Positions 30,049 to 39,765 are shown, counted from the first letter of the stretch. The stretch is DNA of 64,000 bases from Novosphingobium colocasiae (GCF_014652555.1 NZ_BMZA01000011.1:59138-123137); one strand, 5' to 3'. The notes: a model not told the origin generated them from the sequence alone. Numbers and translations are program-made.

Positions 30049-30828
30049 TCAGACCTGGAACTGCTCGGCGAAAATGCGTTCTTCCAGCGTGTAGCCGGGA
30101 TCGAACAGCAAGGTCAGTTCCTTGTCGCACGCGGCCGAAATGTGGACATGCTTGACGTCGCGCACTTCCTTCTGGTCGGCGACAGCGGCGACGGGGCGCT
30201 TGGCGGCTTCGCGCACGCGGAACTCGATCACCGCGCTTTCGGGGATGATCGCCCCTTTCCAGCGGCGCGGGCGGAACGGGCTGATCGGGGTCAGCGCCAG
30301 CATCCGCGCGCCCAGCGGCAGGATCGGGCCGTTGGCAGACAGGTTGTAGGCGGTCGATCCGATCGAGGTGGCGACGAGCACGCCGTCGCCGGCCAGCTCC
30401 TCCATGCGGACCTGACCGTTGACGGTCACCTCCAGCTTGGCAGTCTGCCGGGTTTCGCGCAGCAGCGAGACTTCGTTGATGGCATAATAGCTGAATTCCG
30501 CGCCGCCTTGCGTGATCGCGCGCATTTCCAGCGGGTGGATCGGCACGCGATGCGCTTCGGCCACGCGCCTGGCGATCGGCATCTCGTCGTGCTGGCCGTT
30601 CATCAGGAACCCGACCGTGCCCAGATTCAGGCCGTAACAGGGTTTCACCTGATTGCGGGCCAGCATTTCGTGGAGCACGTGAAGCAGGAAGCCATCGCCG
30701 CCCAGCACCACCAAGACATCCGCCGCTTTCGGATCGACCCATTCGTGCGCATGCCGCAAGGCGGCGGCACCGGCTTGCGCCTGGAGGCTGTCTGAAACCA
30801 CCAGCGCCAGCTTCATCGTCTCGGCCAC
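30049..30828 (-). CDS. nadK: NAD kinase
   Basis: Phosphorylates NAD to NADP. The 259-residue protein has the GGDG motif in VVLGGDGFLLHVLHEM (residues ~34-49), LNLGTVGFLMN (~68-78), and the NE/D-type and STAYNLSANGPI (~156-167) nucleotide-binding elements. It is transcribed away from the EAL gene, with about 140 bp between starts, and no partner is apparent downstream. Confidence 0.94.
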   Translation of the reverse strand: MAETMKLALVVSDSLQAQAGAAALRHAHEWVDPKAADVLVVLGGDGFLLHVLHEMLARNQVKPCYGLNLGTVGFLMNGQHDEMPIARRVAEAHRVPIHPLEMRAITQGGAEFSYYAINEVSLLRETRQTAKLEVTVNGQVRMEELAGDGVLVATSIGSTAYNLSANGPILPLGARMLALTPISPFRPRRWKGAIIPESAVIEFRVREAAKRPVAAVADQKEVRDVKHVHISAACDKELTLLFDPGYTLEERIFAEQFQV

Positions 30829-30898
30829 GTCAATCCCCCGCGAGTTGGTTCAGCCGGTCGCGACACGGCGATCCCGGTCTGATACAGCTTGCCGTGCA

Positions 30899-30919
30899 GG
30901 GCTCTGAAATTTTGAGCCC
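30899..30919. promoter_or_regulatory. Hairpin in the leader of the EAL gene
   Basis: GGGCTC and GAGCCC flank TGAAATTTT, giving a 6-bp GC stem extended by inner A-T pairs. It lies 50 bp before the EAL start and could be an operator or leader hairpin. No matching regulator is known. Confidence 0.35.
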
Positions 30920-30969
30920 TTTGGCAAGGCCTTTGCGGCTATGCATCCCGGCGAAGGGCGCGAGACGAC

Positions 30970-32292
30970 ATGAACTATCACGGGGGGGCCGCGCACACGC
31001 AGGCCAGGGCTATCGAGGATCGGCTGACCGGGGTTCCGGGTATCAATACCGTGCACGAGCGGATCGCCGCCTGGCGTCTCGATCCCGACCTGCAGCAGGC
31101 CGGTGGCCACGTCCACGCGATGCTGCTGGGCCTGCGCCGGCTCGATACAATCAACATCGCCTATGGGGCTGCCGCCGGTGACGGCGCGCTCGAAGAAGTG
31201 GCGGCGCGGATCGGCCATTTTGCTGAAGAGGAACTGGATGGTCCTTGGGTGCTGGCGCGGGCCGGCGGCGGAACATTCGTGCTGGTCGCGAACGAGGCCT
31301 GCAGCCGTGAGCGCTGGCAGCTTGTCGCCGAACAACTGGCCGACGCAATCACCCGGCCGATCGCCGTGCCCACCGGCATCCTGCGGCTGTCCCCCCGCGT
31401 CGCGCTGATGCGGGCGCTCACCGGAGAAAGCCTGGAATCGATGCTGGACCGGCTGAGCCAGGCGCTGGATGCGGCGCACGAACAGTCGGGCAACCTCCTG
31501 TGCTGGGCGCGGGGCGAGGTGACCCCGCCCGGGCGCAGCGCGGCGCAGCTTGAAGCCGACGTTCTCGGCGCGATCGACCGCGACGAGATCGAGGTGCTGT
31601 TCCAGCCGCAGTTCAGCCTTGCTGACGATGCGCTGAGCGGTGCCGAGGCACTGGCGCGCTGGAACCATCCGCAGCTTGGCCGGATCGGTGCCGGCGCGCT
31701 GTTCGCGATTGCCGAGCGGGCGGACCACGTCGCGCCGCTTTCGCGCCACATCGCCCGCAAGGCGATGGAGACGGCGGTGACCTGGCCCGCGCCGCTCAGG
31801 CTGTCGATCAACGTGACGCCTGCCGACCTCGCCTTTGGCAGCTACGCCCGCCACATGCTCGATCTCGTGCGCGAAAGCGGCTTCCCGCCGCGCCGCCTGA
31901 CGCTGGAAGTGACCGAGCAGGCACTGATCGGCGATGTTGCCCTGGCAGCGCAGGTGATGGCCGAATTCTCGGCCCAGGGCATCCGCATCGCGCTTGACGA
32001 TTTCGGCGCGGGGTTCTGCAACTTCCGCTATCTCAAGGTGCTGCCGCTGCACTACCTCAAGCTTGACCGTGCGATGGTCGAAGGCATCGCCACCGACAGC
32101 CGCGACCTTGCGGTGCTGCGCGGCATCGTGGCGATGGCCAAGGCGCTCGATCTCGAAGTGATTGCCGAAGGTATCGAGGACGAAGCCCAGCGCGCCGCCG
32201 TCGCCCGCGAACATTGTGCCTACTACCAGGGCTTCCTGCGCGCCCAGCCGATGAAGGCCGCCACCTTCGAGAAGCTGGCGCGGGGAATCTGA
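30970..32292 (+). CDS. EAL-domain c-di-GMP phosphodiesterase with degenerate GGDEF domain
   Basis: A 440-residue cytoplasmic protein. Residues ~50-185 have the GGDEF fold, but the active motif reads ARAGGGTF, so diguanylate cyclase activity is unlikely. The EAL domain (residues ~195-440) keeps the catalytic set: GAEALARW, LSINVTP, LEVTEQ, LDDFGAGF, YLKLDR, EVIAEGIED and YYQGF. It should hydrolyse c-di-GMP; the broken GGDEF may bind GTP as a regulator. No transmembrane or sensory domain is seen. It is convergent with mfd. Confidence 0.88.
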   Translation: MNYHGGAAHTQARAIEDRLTGVPGINTVHERIAAWRLDPDLQQAGGHVHAMLLGLRRLDTINIAYGAAAGDGALEEVAARIGHFAEEELDGPWVLARAGGGTFVLVANEACSRERWQLVAEQLADAITRPIAVPTGILRLSPRVALMRALTGESLESMLDRLSQALDAAHEQSGNLLCWARGEVTPPGRSAAQLEADVLGAIDRDEIEVLFQPQFSLADDALSGAEALARWNHPQLGRIGAGALFAIAERADHVAPLSRHIARKAMETAVTWPAPLRLSINVTPADLAFGSYARHMLDLVRESGFPPRRLTLEVTEQALIGDVALAAQVMAEFSAQGIRIALDDFGAGFCNFRYLKVLPLHYLKLDRAMVEGIATDSRDLAVLRGIVAMAKALDLEVIAEGIEDEAQRAAVAREHCAYYQGFLRAQPMKAATFEKLARGI

Positions 32293-32356
32293 TCCTTCGT
32301 CATCCCGGACGAGCCGGACCCGTCCGGCGCTACGGGTGAGCGTGAGGCTCTCGCCC

Positions 32357-35300
32357 TCAGCCCTTCTTCACCCGCGCTGCCTGGCTCAGCCCCTTGGTCA
32401 GTTGCAGCAGCCCGTGCAGCCGCGCCTTGGGGTCGGCCCAGGCGCGTTGCACCACCAGCTTGTTGTCGGGACGCAGCTTGATCGTGCCGGCGAGCCGTTC
32501 GGCATAGGCGATGAGGCCCGGCGGGTTGGGGAAACTGTCGTTGTGGAAGCTGACCAGCGTGCCGCGCGGGCCCACGTCGATCTTGGCGATGTGCGCCTCG
32601 ATCGCCTGACGCTTGATCTGGATGAGCTGGACGAGGTTGGCGGTCGGCTGGGGCAGGGTGCCGAAGCGGTCGATCATCTCGGCGGACAGGCTCTCGATCT
32701 CGTCCTGGCTTTCGGCCTCGTTGAGGCGGCGGTACAGCGCCATGCGCACCGCCAGATCGGGGACGTAATCGTCCGGGATCATGATCGGCGCATCGACGGT
32801 GATCTGTGGTGACAGGCCCGAGGTGTCCTTTTCCAGCCCGACGCCGCCCGCCCGCGCGGCCAGGATCGCGTCTTCCAGCATCGACTGGTACAGCTCGAAG
32901 CCGACCTCGCGGATATGGCCCGATTGCTCGTCGCCCAGTAGGTTGCCGGCACCGCGAATATCGAGATCGTGGCTGGCGAGCTGGAACCCGGCCCCCAGCG
33001 TATCGAGATCGCCCAGCACTTTCAGGCGCTTTTCCGCCACTTCGGAAAGAGCCTGGTTGGCCGGCGTGGTCAGATAGGCATAGGCGCGCAGCTTTGACCG
33101 GCCGACGCGGCCGCGAAGCTGGTAGAGCTGGGCCAGGCCGAAACGGTCGGCGCGGTGGATGATGATCGTGTTGGCGCGCGGAATATCCAGCCCGCTCTCG
33201 ACGATGGTGGTGCTTAGCAGCACCTCGTACTTGCCCTCGTAGAAGGCGCTCATCCGCTCTTCCACCTCGCCCGCGCTCATCTGGCCGTGCGCAGTGATGC
33301 ATTTCACTTCGGGGACATGCTTGTGCAGCCAGTCCTCCACCTCGGGCATGTCGGAAATGCGCGGCACGACGATGAAGCTCTGGCCGCCGCGATGGTGTTC
33401 GCGCAGCAGTGCCTCGCGCATCACCATGTCGTCCCATTCCATGACGTAGGTGCGCACCGCCAGCCGGTCTACCGGCGGGGTCTGGATGGTGGAGAGTTCG
33501 CGCAACCCGCTCATCGCCATCTGCAGCGTGCGCGGGATCGGCGTGGCGGTGAGCGTCAGCACGTGGACGTCGCTGCGAAGCTGCTTGAGGCGTTCCTTGT
33601 GGTTCACCCCGAAGCGCTGCTCCTCGTCGACGATGACGAGGCCGAGACGCTTGAAGCTGACCGATTTGGACAGGATGGCATGCGTGCCGCAAACCACGTC
33701 CATCGTGCCGTCCGCCAGCCCTTCGCGCGTGGCCCTGGCCTCCTTCTCGGGCACCAGTCGCGACAGGCGGCCGACGTTGAGCGGGAAACCGGCAAAGCGT
33801 TCGGCGAACCCGGCATAGTGCTGGCGGGCGAGGAGGGTGGTCGGCGCGACGACCGCGACCTGCTGCCCCGCCATCGCCGCCACGAACGCGGCGCGCAAGG
33901 CAACCTCGGTCTTGCCGAAGCCGACGTCGCCGCACACCAGCCGGTCCATCGGCTTGCCCGCCGCCAGATCGTCGAGCGTGTCGGTGATCGCGGCGTCCTG
34001 ATCCTCGGTCTCGGCCCAGGGAAAGCGATCGACGAACTGGTTGTAGGCGTGCGCTTCCGCCACCAGCGCCGGGGCATGGCGCAGCGCGCGCGCCGCGGCG
34101 GTCTTCATCAGCTCGGCGGCGATGAGGCCGATGCGTTCCTTCAGCTTGGCCCGGCGCTTCTGCCACGCTTCGCCGCCCAGCTTGTCGAGCGCGACGCCTT
34201 CGCTCTCGCTGCCGTAGCGCGACAGGACGTCGAGGTTTTCGACCGGGATGTAGAGCTTGTCGCCGCCCGCATAGGTCAGCATCACGCAATCGTGCGGCGA
34301 CTGGCCGACCGGGATCGACTGCAGCCCTTCGTAGCGGCCGATGCCGTGGTCCATATGGACCACCAGATCGCCCGGGGTCAGCGCCGCCAGCTCGGCCAGG
34401 AAGGCATCGGCATCCTTCTTGCGTTTCTTCCGCCGCACCAGCCGGTCGCCGAGGATATCCTGCTCGGTGATGACTTCGAGGACATCGTTGGCGAACCCGG
34501 TCTCCAGCGGCAGCACCAGCGCGGCAGTGCGGCCCTGCACCGCAAGGCCCAGCGCTTCCTGCCAGCTATCCGCAGGCCGGGGCTCGGCAACACCGCCGGT
34601 TTCGCCCAGGATCGAGGCGAGGCGGGCGCGGCTGCCGGTGGAATAGGCGGCCAGGATCGCCTTGCGGCCCGACTTGGCGACTGCCTGCATGTGCTTCGCG
34701 GCGGCTTCGTAGGCATTGTCGCCCCGGGCCCGTTCGGGCGCGAAATCGCGGGCATTGCCAAAGCCGAAGTCGATCACCTTGCCACCTTCGGGCTTGGCGA
34801 AGGGATCGGCACGGTGGACCGGGGTGCTTTCCAGCGCCTGCGCCAGTTCGTCGGCCGTCAGGTACAGCGCCGCCGGATCGAGCGGACGGTAGGAGCCCGC
34901 TTTCTGGCCAGAGGTTTCGAGCCGCGCCTTGTGATAGTCGGCCACGTCGGTCAGCCGCTCTTCGGCGGCACCGACGGCGGCGGTATCGATCACCAGCACA
35001 TCGCCCATGTCGAGATGGTCGAACAGCGTGGTCAGCCGGTCTTCGAACAGCGGCAGCCAGTGCTCCATGCCCGCCAGCCTGCGCCCGTCGCTGACCGCCT
35101 GGTACAGCGGATCGCCGGTCGCCCCGGCGCCGAAGCGTTCACGATAGCGCGCGCGGAACCGCTTGATCGTCTCGTCGTCGAGCAGCCCTTCGTCGGCGGG
35201 GAGCAGGAGGAACTGGTCCAGCGTCCCCGTGGAGCGTTGGGTCGAGGTATCGAACTGGCGCAGGGTCTCCAGCTCATCACCGAAGAAATCGAGCCGCAGG

Positions 35301-35845
35301 CCGCCGTCGAGCCCGCTGGGGACGATATCGAAGATCGACCCGCGCACTGCGTATTCGCCCGCATCGATCGCGGTATCGCTGCGCTGGTATCCCTGCCGGC
35401 GCAGCAGCGCGATCAGGCTTTCGTGGCCGATCTCCATGCCCGGCTTGAGCAGGCGCACCGATTCGCGAACACGGAACGGAGTGAGCACCCGCTGGGTCAG
35501 CGCATTGGCAGTGGTGACCAGCAGTTGGGGGCCGGAACGCTTGCGCTGCAACCGGTGCAGCGCGGCCAGCCGGCGCGCGCTGACCGACAGGGCTGGACTG
35601 GCCCGGTCATAGGGCAGGCAGTCCCATGCGGGAAATTCGATGACGTCCAGCTCGGGCGCGAAGAACTGCGCCGCGTCGCCGATCGCGCTCATCGCCGCGT
35701 CGCTATCGACGATGAACACCACCCGCGCGTCGTTGGTCGCCGCGGCCCGGGCAAGATCGGCCATCACCAGCGGCTGGCTGCCACGAGCGATCGACGAGAG
35801 GGTGAGCGGCGTTGTCGCCGAAAGGATTTTCTGGAAATCTGTCAT
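32357..35845 (-). CDS. mfd: Transcription-repair coupling factor Mfd
   Basis: An SF2 translocase that removes stalled RNA polymerase at lesions and recruits UvrA. The 1162 residues include the UvrB-like N-terminal domains, the RNAP-interacting Tudor-like region (~480-540, LTPGDLVVHMDHGIGRYEGL), helicase motifs GDVGFGKTEVALRAAF (~640) and DEEQRFG, and the RecG-like TRG region with LQMAMSGLRELSTI. ATG 35845 was chosen because it fits the conserved start (MTDFQKI); further upstream codons are unconserved. Followed upstream by sdhE and recG, a common alphaproteobacterial arrangement. Confidence 0.96.
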   Translation of the reverse strand: MTDFQKILSATTPLTLSSIARGSQPLVMADLARAAATNDARVVFIVDSDAAMSAIGDAAQFFAPELDVIEFPAWDCLPYDRASPALSVSARRLAALHRLQRKRSGPQLLVTTANALTQRVLTPFRVRESVRLLKPGMEIGHESLIALLRRQGYQRSDTAIDAGEYAVRGSIFDIVPSGLDGGLRLDFFGDELETLRQFDTSTQRSTGTLDQFLLLPADEGLLDDETIKRFRARYRERFGAGATGDPLYQAVSDGRRLAGMEHWLPLFEDRLTTLFDHLDMGDVLVIDTAAVGAAEERLTDVADYHKARLETSGQKAGSYRPLDPAALYLTADELAQALESTPVHRADPFAKPEGGKVIDFGFGNARDFAPERARGDNAYEAAAKHMQAVAKSGRKAILAAYSTGSRARLASILGETGGVAEPRPADSWQEALGLAVQGRTAALVLPLETGFANDVLEVITEQDILGDRLVRRKKRKKDADAFLAELAALTPGDLVVHMDHGIGRYEGLQSIPVGQSPHDCVMLTYAGGDKLYIPVENLDVLSRYGSESEGVALDKLGGEAWQKRRAKLKERIGLIAAELMKTAAARALRHAPALVAEAHAYNQFVDRFPWAETEDQDAAITDTLDDLAAGKPMDRLVCGDVGFGKTEVALRAAFVAAMAGQQVAVVAPTTLLARQHYAGFAERFAGFPLNVGRLSRLVPEKEARATREGLADGTMDVVCGTHAILSKSVSFKRLGLVIVDEEQRFGVNHKERLKQLRSDVHVLTLTATPIPRTLQMAMSGLRELSTIQTPPVDRLAVRTYVMEWDDMVMREALLREHHRGGQSFIVVPRISDMPEVEDWLHKHVPEVKCITAHGQMSAGEVEERMSAFYEGKYEVLLSTTIVESGLDIPRANTIIIHRADRFGLAQLYQLRGRVGRSKLRAYAYLTTPANQALSEVAEKRLKVLGDLDTLGAGFQLASHDLDIRGAGNLLGDEQSGHIREVGFELYQSMLEDAILAARAGGVGLEKDTSGLSPQITVDAPIMIPDDYVPDLAVRMALYRRLNEAESQDEIESLSAEMIDRFGTLPQPTANLVQLIQIKRQAIEAHIAKIDVGPRGTLVSFHNDSFPNPPGLIAYAERLAGTIKLRPDNKLVVQRAWADPKARLHGLLQLTKGLSQAARVKKG

Positions 35846-35932
35846 GACGGGGATGGCTGGGCAGATATGCGGGACTTGGCGGAAATTCAATCGCGTTAAG
35901 ACGAAAGCGCACGCCCGATCAGCATTCCCCTA

Positions 35933-36202
35933 TCAACGCGGAATGTCGACGTAGTCCAGCTTCATCATGCGATCGACCAGCGCGCCGCGATATTCTTCGG
36001 GGATGGAAAGGGTGCCGAGCGCCCAGCCCATGATATCGACGTCTTCTTCCTCGATCATCCGTTCGAACAGATCGATCTCGGCCTCGCTCCACTGATCGTG
36101 GAAGCGGTCGAAGAAGCAGCCGATCATATAGTCGGCCTCACGCGTGCCGCGATGCCAGGAACGGAACTTCAGGCGGGCCAGGCGGGGTGAAAGCGCGGTC
36201 AT
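35933..36202 (-). CDS. sdhE: Succinate dehydrogenase flavinylation factor SdhE
   Basis: An 89-residue DUF339/Sdh5-type protein that promotes covalent FAD attachment to SdhA. It carries the RGTREADYMIGCFF segment (RGxxE motif residues ~19-23) and W-(A/G)-x-G pattern in DIMGWALGTLSIPEEY. ATG 36202 begins MTALSPRLARLKFRSW. It lies 87 bp from mfd on the same strand and is convergent in function only by neighbourhood; the recG gene is divergent. Confidence 0.92.
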   Translation of the reverse strand: MTALSPRLARLKFRSWHRGTREADYMIGCFFDRFHDQWSEAEIDLFERMIEEEDVDIMGWALGTLSIPEEYRGALVDRMMKLDYVDIPR

Positions 36203-36245
36203 GGCCGCGCCGATACACGTCGGCGCGGCCCGTTTCAATCCGCGC

Positions 36246-36668
36246 CTATCGTTGCACGGCGCGGATGATGTCCTGCGCCGGACGGCCGGTCAGCGTCTTG
36301 GGCACCTCGCGCAGTAGCGCCGAGCGCAGTTCCTTGTGATAGTGACGGCGCATCTCACCCAGCGAGCGCGGATCGGCAACGACCACCAATTGATCGATTT
36401 CGCGTTCCAGCACCTGCCGGTTGAGCCACTGCGTCACCGCCACCGCATGGGCGCTTTCGTCGATACTGTCGTCGCTGCCGTCGCCGGTGCGGGCCTGGTG
36501 GCGGCTGGGTCCGTCACTGCGCCGTGCTCCGGCGCTGAAGTTGGTGGCTTCCAGTTCGGGGGTGTCCAGAGAGACAAGGCGGGGGGCGGCCTCCTTGCCG
36601 GAATTGCGGTAAAGCTCGAAGTTCTCGCCATCGACGATGGCGAACACGGTGCCGTGCGGCAGGATCAT
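36246..36668 (-). CDS. Host attachment family protein
   Basis: A 140-residue protein beginning MILPHGTVFAIVDGENFELYRN, with a variable acidic/Ser-rich middle (residues ~48-70) and a C-terminal half EIDQLVVVADPRSLGEMRRHYHKELRSALLREVPKTLTGRPAQDI. This matches the 'host attachment protein' family first named from Agrobacterium and related to archaeal release factor-like (baeRF) folds; its molecular role is not established. ATG 36668 has GGGAGA at good distance. It lies between sdhE and the divergent recG. Confidence 0.8.
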   Translation of the reverse strand: MILPHGTVFAIVDGENFELYRNSGKEAAPRLVSLDTPELEATNFSAGARRSDGPSRHQARTGDGSDDSIDESAHAVAVTQWLNRQVLEREIDQLVVVADPRSLGEMRRHYHKELRSALLREVPKTLTGRPAQDIIRAVQR

Positions 36669-36776
36669 ATCTGTCTCCCGGTTGTCTGGTAGGGACTTTG
36701 CGAAAGCCCATTGCGCAGGTCCGGTTCCGCCGCCTCTGGCGAAGCGGTATGAAAGCGCGCTAGGAAGCGCCGGACC

Positions 36777-38834
36777 ATGCGGCCCGAAGAACTCAACTGC
36801 CTGTTCGTGGAAACCGACGCGCTTGACGGCGTGGGCCCGAAGCTGCGCCGGCCGCTCGAAAAGCTCGGCCTGACGCGGCTGCGCGATCTGGCCTATCACT
36901 TGCCCGATCGCTTTGTGGAACGACGGGTGGTCAGCGATCTGGACCAGGCGGGCACCGGGGAGAACATCCTCGTGCGTCTGACCGTGCGCGAACATCGCGC
37001 GTCATCGGGCCGAGGCCCCTACCGGGTTTTGGCGGCGGACGATGTCGGCAACATATGCGCGCTCACCTATTTCGGCCGTGCCTCCTATTCGGCGAAGAAG
37101 CAGTTGCCGATGGGCGAGGCGCGCTGGGTGGCCGGGCGGCTCGACCAGTACGGGCAGATGCTCCAGATCGTCCACCCGGAGCACGTTTCCGAAACCTCCG
37201 CCACGCCTGTCGGCCAGTTGTGCGAGCCGGTCTATCCGCTGTCCGAAGGGTTGACCCAAGGGCGAATGGCGGCGCTCGTCGCGCAGGCGCTCACGGTGCT
37301 GCCGGAACTGCCCGAATGGATCGAGCCGGGCCTGCTGGCGAAGCAAGGCTGGCCCGCCTGGCGCGCGGCCGTGCTGGCCGCCCACAAGGGCGCGGATGGC
37401 GCAGCACGCGATCGGCTGGCCTATGACGAACTGCTCGCCAATTCGCTCGCGCTCATGCTGGTGCGCGAGAGCAACCGGGCCCAGCGCGGCACGGCGCTGG
37501 CGGGCGACGGGCACTTGCGCGCCAAACTGCGGCTGCCCTTCGCGCTGACCGGGGCGCAGCGCCGCTCGCTCGCCGAGATCGAGGGCGACATGGCGCAGGC
37601 GGTGCCGATGCTGCGCCTGCTCCAGGGCGATGTCGGCTCGGGCAAGACGGTGGTCGCGCTGTCGTCGATGCTGGTGGCGGTCGAGGCGGGGGCGCAAGCG
37701 GCCCTGCTGGCCCCGACCGAGATTCTTGCCCGGCAGCATTACGAAACCTTGCGCAAGCTGCTCGAAGGAACCGGCGTGGAGATCGCGCTGCTGACCGGGC
37801 GCGACAAGGGCAAGGCGCGCGAGGCGATCCTGATGGGGCTGGTCGATGGCTCGATCCCGCTGGTGGTCGGCACGCACGCGATCTTTCAGGATTCGGTCGC
37901 CTATCGCAACCTGGCGCTGGCGGTGATCGACGAGCAGCACCGCTTTGGTGTCGGCCAGCGACTGATGCTGGCGCGCAAGGGCCGGCGCACGCCGCACACG
38001 CTGGCGATGACGGCTACACCCATTCCGCGCACGCTGACGCTGGCACAATATGGCGAGATGGACGTCTCGCGGCTCGATGAACTGCCCCCCGGCCGCCAGC
38101 CGATCGATACCCGCGTGTTCCCGGCCGAGCGGATGGATGAGGTTGCCGCCGCGCTCGGCCGTCATATCGAGACCGGTCAGCAGGCCTACTGGGTCTGCCC
38201 GATGGTCAACGAAAGCGAGACAGACGACATCGCCGCCGCCGAAGCGCGCTATGCCCTGCTGCGCGAGCGGTTTGGCGATGCCGTGGTACTGGTACACGGC
38301 CAGCAGCGGCCCGAAGTCAAGGATGCCGGGATGGAGCGCTTCGCAGCGGGCCAGGCCAGCCTTCTGGTGGCGACCACCGTGATCGAAGTGGGCGTGGACG
38401 TGCCGAACGCCACGCTGATGGTGATCGAGCAGGCCGAACGCTTCGGGCTGGCCCAGTTGCACCAGTTGCGCGGCCGGGTCGGCCGGGGCAGCGGCAAGTC
38501 CACCTGCCTGCTGCTGCGCGGCGGCGCGCTGTCGGAAACCGCACGGGCGCGGCTGGCGCTGATGCGCGAGACGCAGGACGGGTTCCGGCTTGCCGAGGAA
38601 GACCTGAAGCTGCGCGGTGGCGGCGAACTGCTCGGCACCCGCCAGTCCGGCGACACGCCGTTCCGCATCGCCTCGCTGGAACAGATCCAGCGGCTGCTGC
38701 CGATGGCCCACGATGATGCGCGGCTGCTGATGGAGCACGAAGGCGGCCTCACCACCCCGCGCGGTGCGGCGGCGCGCCTGCTGCTATACCTGTTCGAACG
38801 CGACTGGGGCGTGCAACTGCTGCGCGGCGGGTAA
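36777..38834 (+). CDS. recG: ATP-dependent DNA helicase RecG
   Basis: A 685-residue SF2 helicase that remodels stalled replication forks and branched DNA. The wedge/OB domain is residues ~1-150; helicase motifs include LLQGDVGSGKTVVAL (Walker A, ~281-295), LAPTEILARQHYE, VIDEQHRFGVGQR (~382-394), TATPIPRT and QLRGRVGRG. The TRG-type region ends ...GGELLGTRQSGDTPFRIASL. The start is ATG 36777. Mfd and recG are linked here as in related genomes. The PycTM-like gene follows 82 bp downstream. Confidence 0.97.
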   Translation: MRPEELNCLFVETDALDGVGPKLRRPLEKLGLTRLRDLAYHLPDRFVERRVVSDLDQAGTGENILVRLTVREHRASSGRGPYRVLAADDVGNICALTYFGRASYSAKKQLPMGEARWVAGRLDQYGQMLQIVHPEHVSETSATPVGQLCEPVYPLSEGLTQGRMAALVAQALTVLPELPEWIEPGLLAKQGWPAWRAAVLAAHKGADGAARDRLAYDELLANSLALMLVRESNRAQRGTALAGDGHLRAKLRLPFALTGAQRRSLAEIEGDMAQAVPMLRLLQGDVGSGKTVVALSSMLVAVEAGAQAALLAPTEILARQHYETLRKLLEGTGVEIALLTGRDKGKAREAILMGLVDGSIPLVVGTHAIFQDSVAYRNLALAVIDEQHRFGVGQRLMLARKGRRTPHTLAMTATPIPRTLTLAQYGEMDVSRLDELPPGRQPIDTRVFPAERMDEVAAALGRHIETGQQAYWVCPMVNESETDDIAAAEARYALLRERFGDAVVLVHGQQRPEVKDAGMERFAAGQASLLVATTVIEVGVDVPNATLMVIEQAERFGLAQLHQLRGRVGRGSGKSTCLLLRGGALSETARARLALMRETQDGFRLAEEDLKLRGGGELLGTRQSGDTPFRIASLEQIQRLLPMAHDDARLLMEHEGGLTTPRGAAARLLLYLFERDWGVQLLRGG

Positions 38835-38916
38835 GCTCCGGCCCGCAATCGCGCTTCACCCGCGCCGGGGTTGGGCGCATAGTCCGCCGAACGAGGCAGC
38901 GGGGGAGCGGCGCGAG

Positions 38917-39501
38917 ATGGGTGAAGACGGTCAGGCTGGCAGCGGGGCAATTGATCCGGCGCGGTTCGATGCAGGGACCTATTCGGTCCACGCGATCCAT
39001 ATGGTCCGCACCTGCCAGACCAACCACATGGCGCTCAGCCAGATGGCCGACAACAAGGCCAATATCCTGATGGGGATGACCTTCCTGCTGTTCTCGCTGT
39101 CGCTGTCCGAAGTGGGGCGCGGCGATGTCAGGACCTCGCTGGTCGTCCTGCTGGTCACCTCGTTCGTGTCCTCGCTGCTGGCGATGGTCGCGGTCATGCC
39201 CAAGATCACCTCGCCGCACCGGCCCGATGAGCCGGAGGCCAACCTGCTGTTCTTCGGCGTGTTCACCGGCCTCGATCAGGAGGAGTTCGTCGATCGTCTG
39301 ATGGCGCGGTCGCAGACCGACGGTCAGGTGCTGAGCACGATGCTGCGCGATATCCACCAGAACGGGTCGGTGCTCCAGCATCGCAAGTACCGTTACCTCG
39401 CCTATGCCTTCCGCACGCTGCGACTGGGGCTGATCCTCGCCTTCGCGGTGTTCCTGATCGAAAGCCGGGTAACCCTGCTCGGCTGGCTGGGCGGGGTCTA
39501 G
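38917..39501 (+). CDS. PycTM-like (Pycsar effector-type, DUF5706) membrane protein
   Basis: A 194-residue protein with the pattern of the PycTM/DUF5706 family: MADNKANILMG (residues 43-53) at the start of the first membrane helix (50-66), a second helix (72-95), the soluble FFGVF segment (112-116), a helical part and KYRYLAYAFR leading into the last helix (167-190). In Pycsar defence, TM effectors open or damage the inner membrane after binding cCMP or cUMP made by a partner cyclase. No cyclase gene is visible in this window, so this is an orphan or housekeeping relative. GGGGGAG lies upstream of the ATG. Confidence 0.75.
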   Translation: MGEDGQAGSGAIDPARFDAGTYSVHAIHMVRTCQTNHMALSQMADNKANILMGMTFLLFSLSLSEVGRGDVRTSLVVLLVTSFVSSLLAMVAVMPKITSPHRPDEPEANLLFFGVFTGLDQEEFVDRLMARSQTDGQVLSTMLRDIHQNGSVLQHRKYRYLAYAFRTLRLGLILAFAVFLIESRVTLLGWLGGV

Positions 39502-39520
39502 GCGATAGGCAGCAATTCTT

Positions 39521-39660
39521 GTCATGCTGAACTTGTTTCAGCATCCATCAGGCAGCACGCGCCACAGCCTGTTGGCAAGGGCAACAGCGCCCAAAGCGCC
39601 CTTCCACCCCCTCCGGTGGAAACCGTGGGATGGGCCCTGAAACAAGTTCAAGGAGACGAG
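39521..39660. repeat. Paired REP-like palindromes
   Basis: GTCATGCTGAACTTGTTTC (39521-39539, continuing to GCATCC) is a self-palindrome (ATGCTGAA/TTTCAGCAT), and a related inverted unit, GGGCCCTGAAACAAGTTCAAGG, occurs at about 39630-39651. The first unit follows the PycTM-like gene by 20 bp and may stop transcription. Related units are at 1984-2111. Confidence 0.65.
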
Positions 39661-39765
39661 GGTTCGACGTCGTGAACTTCGGTTCTGGCATCTTGGAGGG
39701 CCAAAAACGGTGGCCGCTTTCCACCCGGCCTTGGAACTGGCCGTTGCAGACCCCATTGAGGGCAC

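Noticed and set aside
33287..35899. 870-residue plus-strand open frame over mfd
   Set aside because: Same reason; Mfd on the other strand is clearly the real gene.
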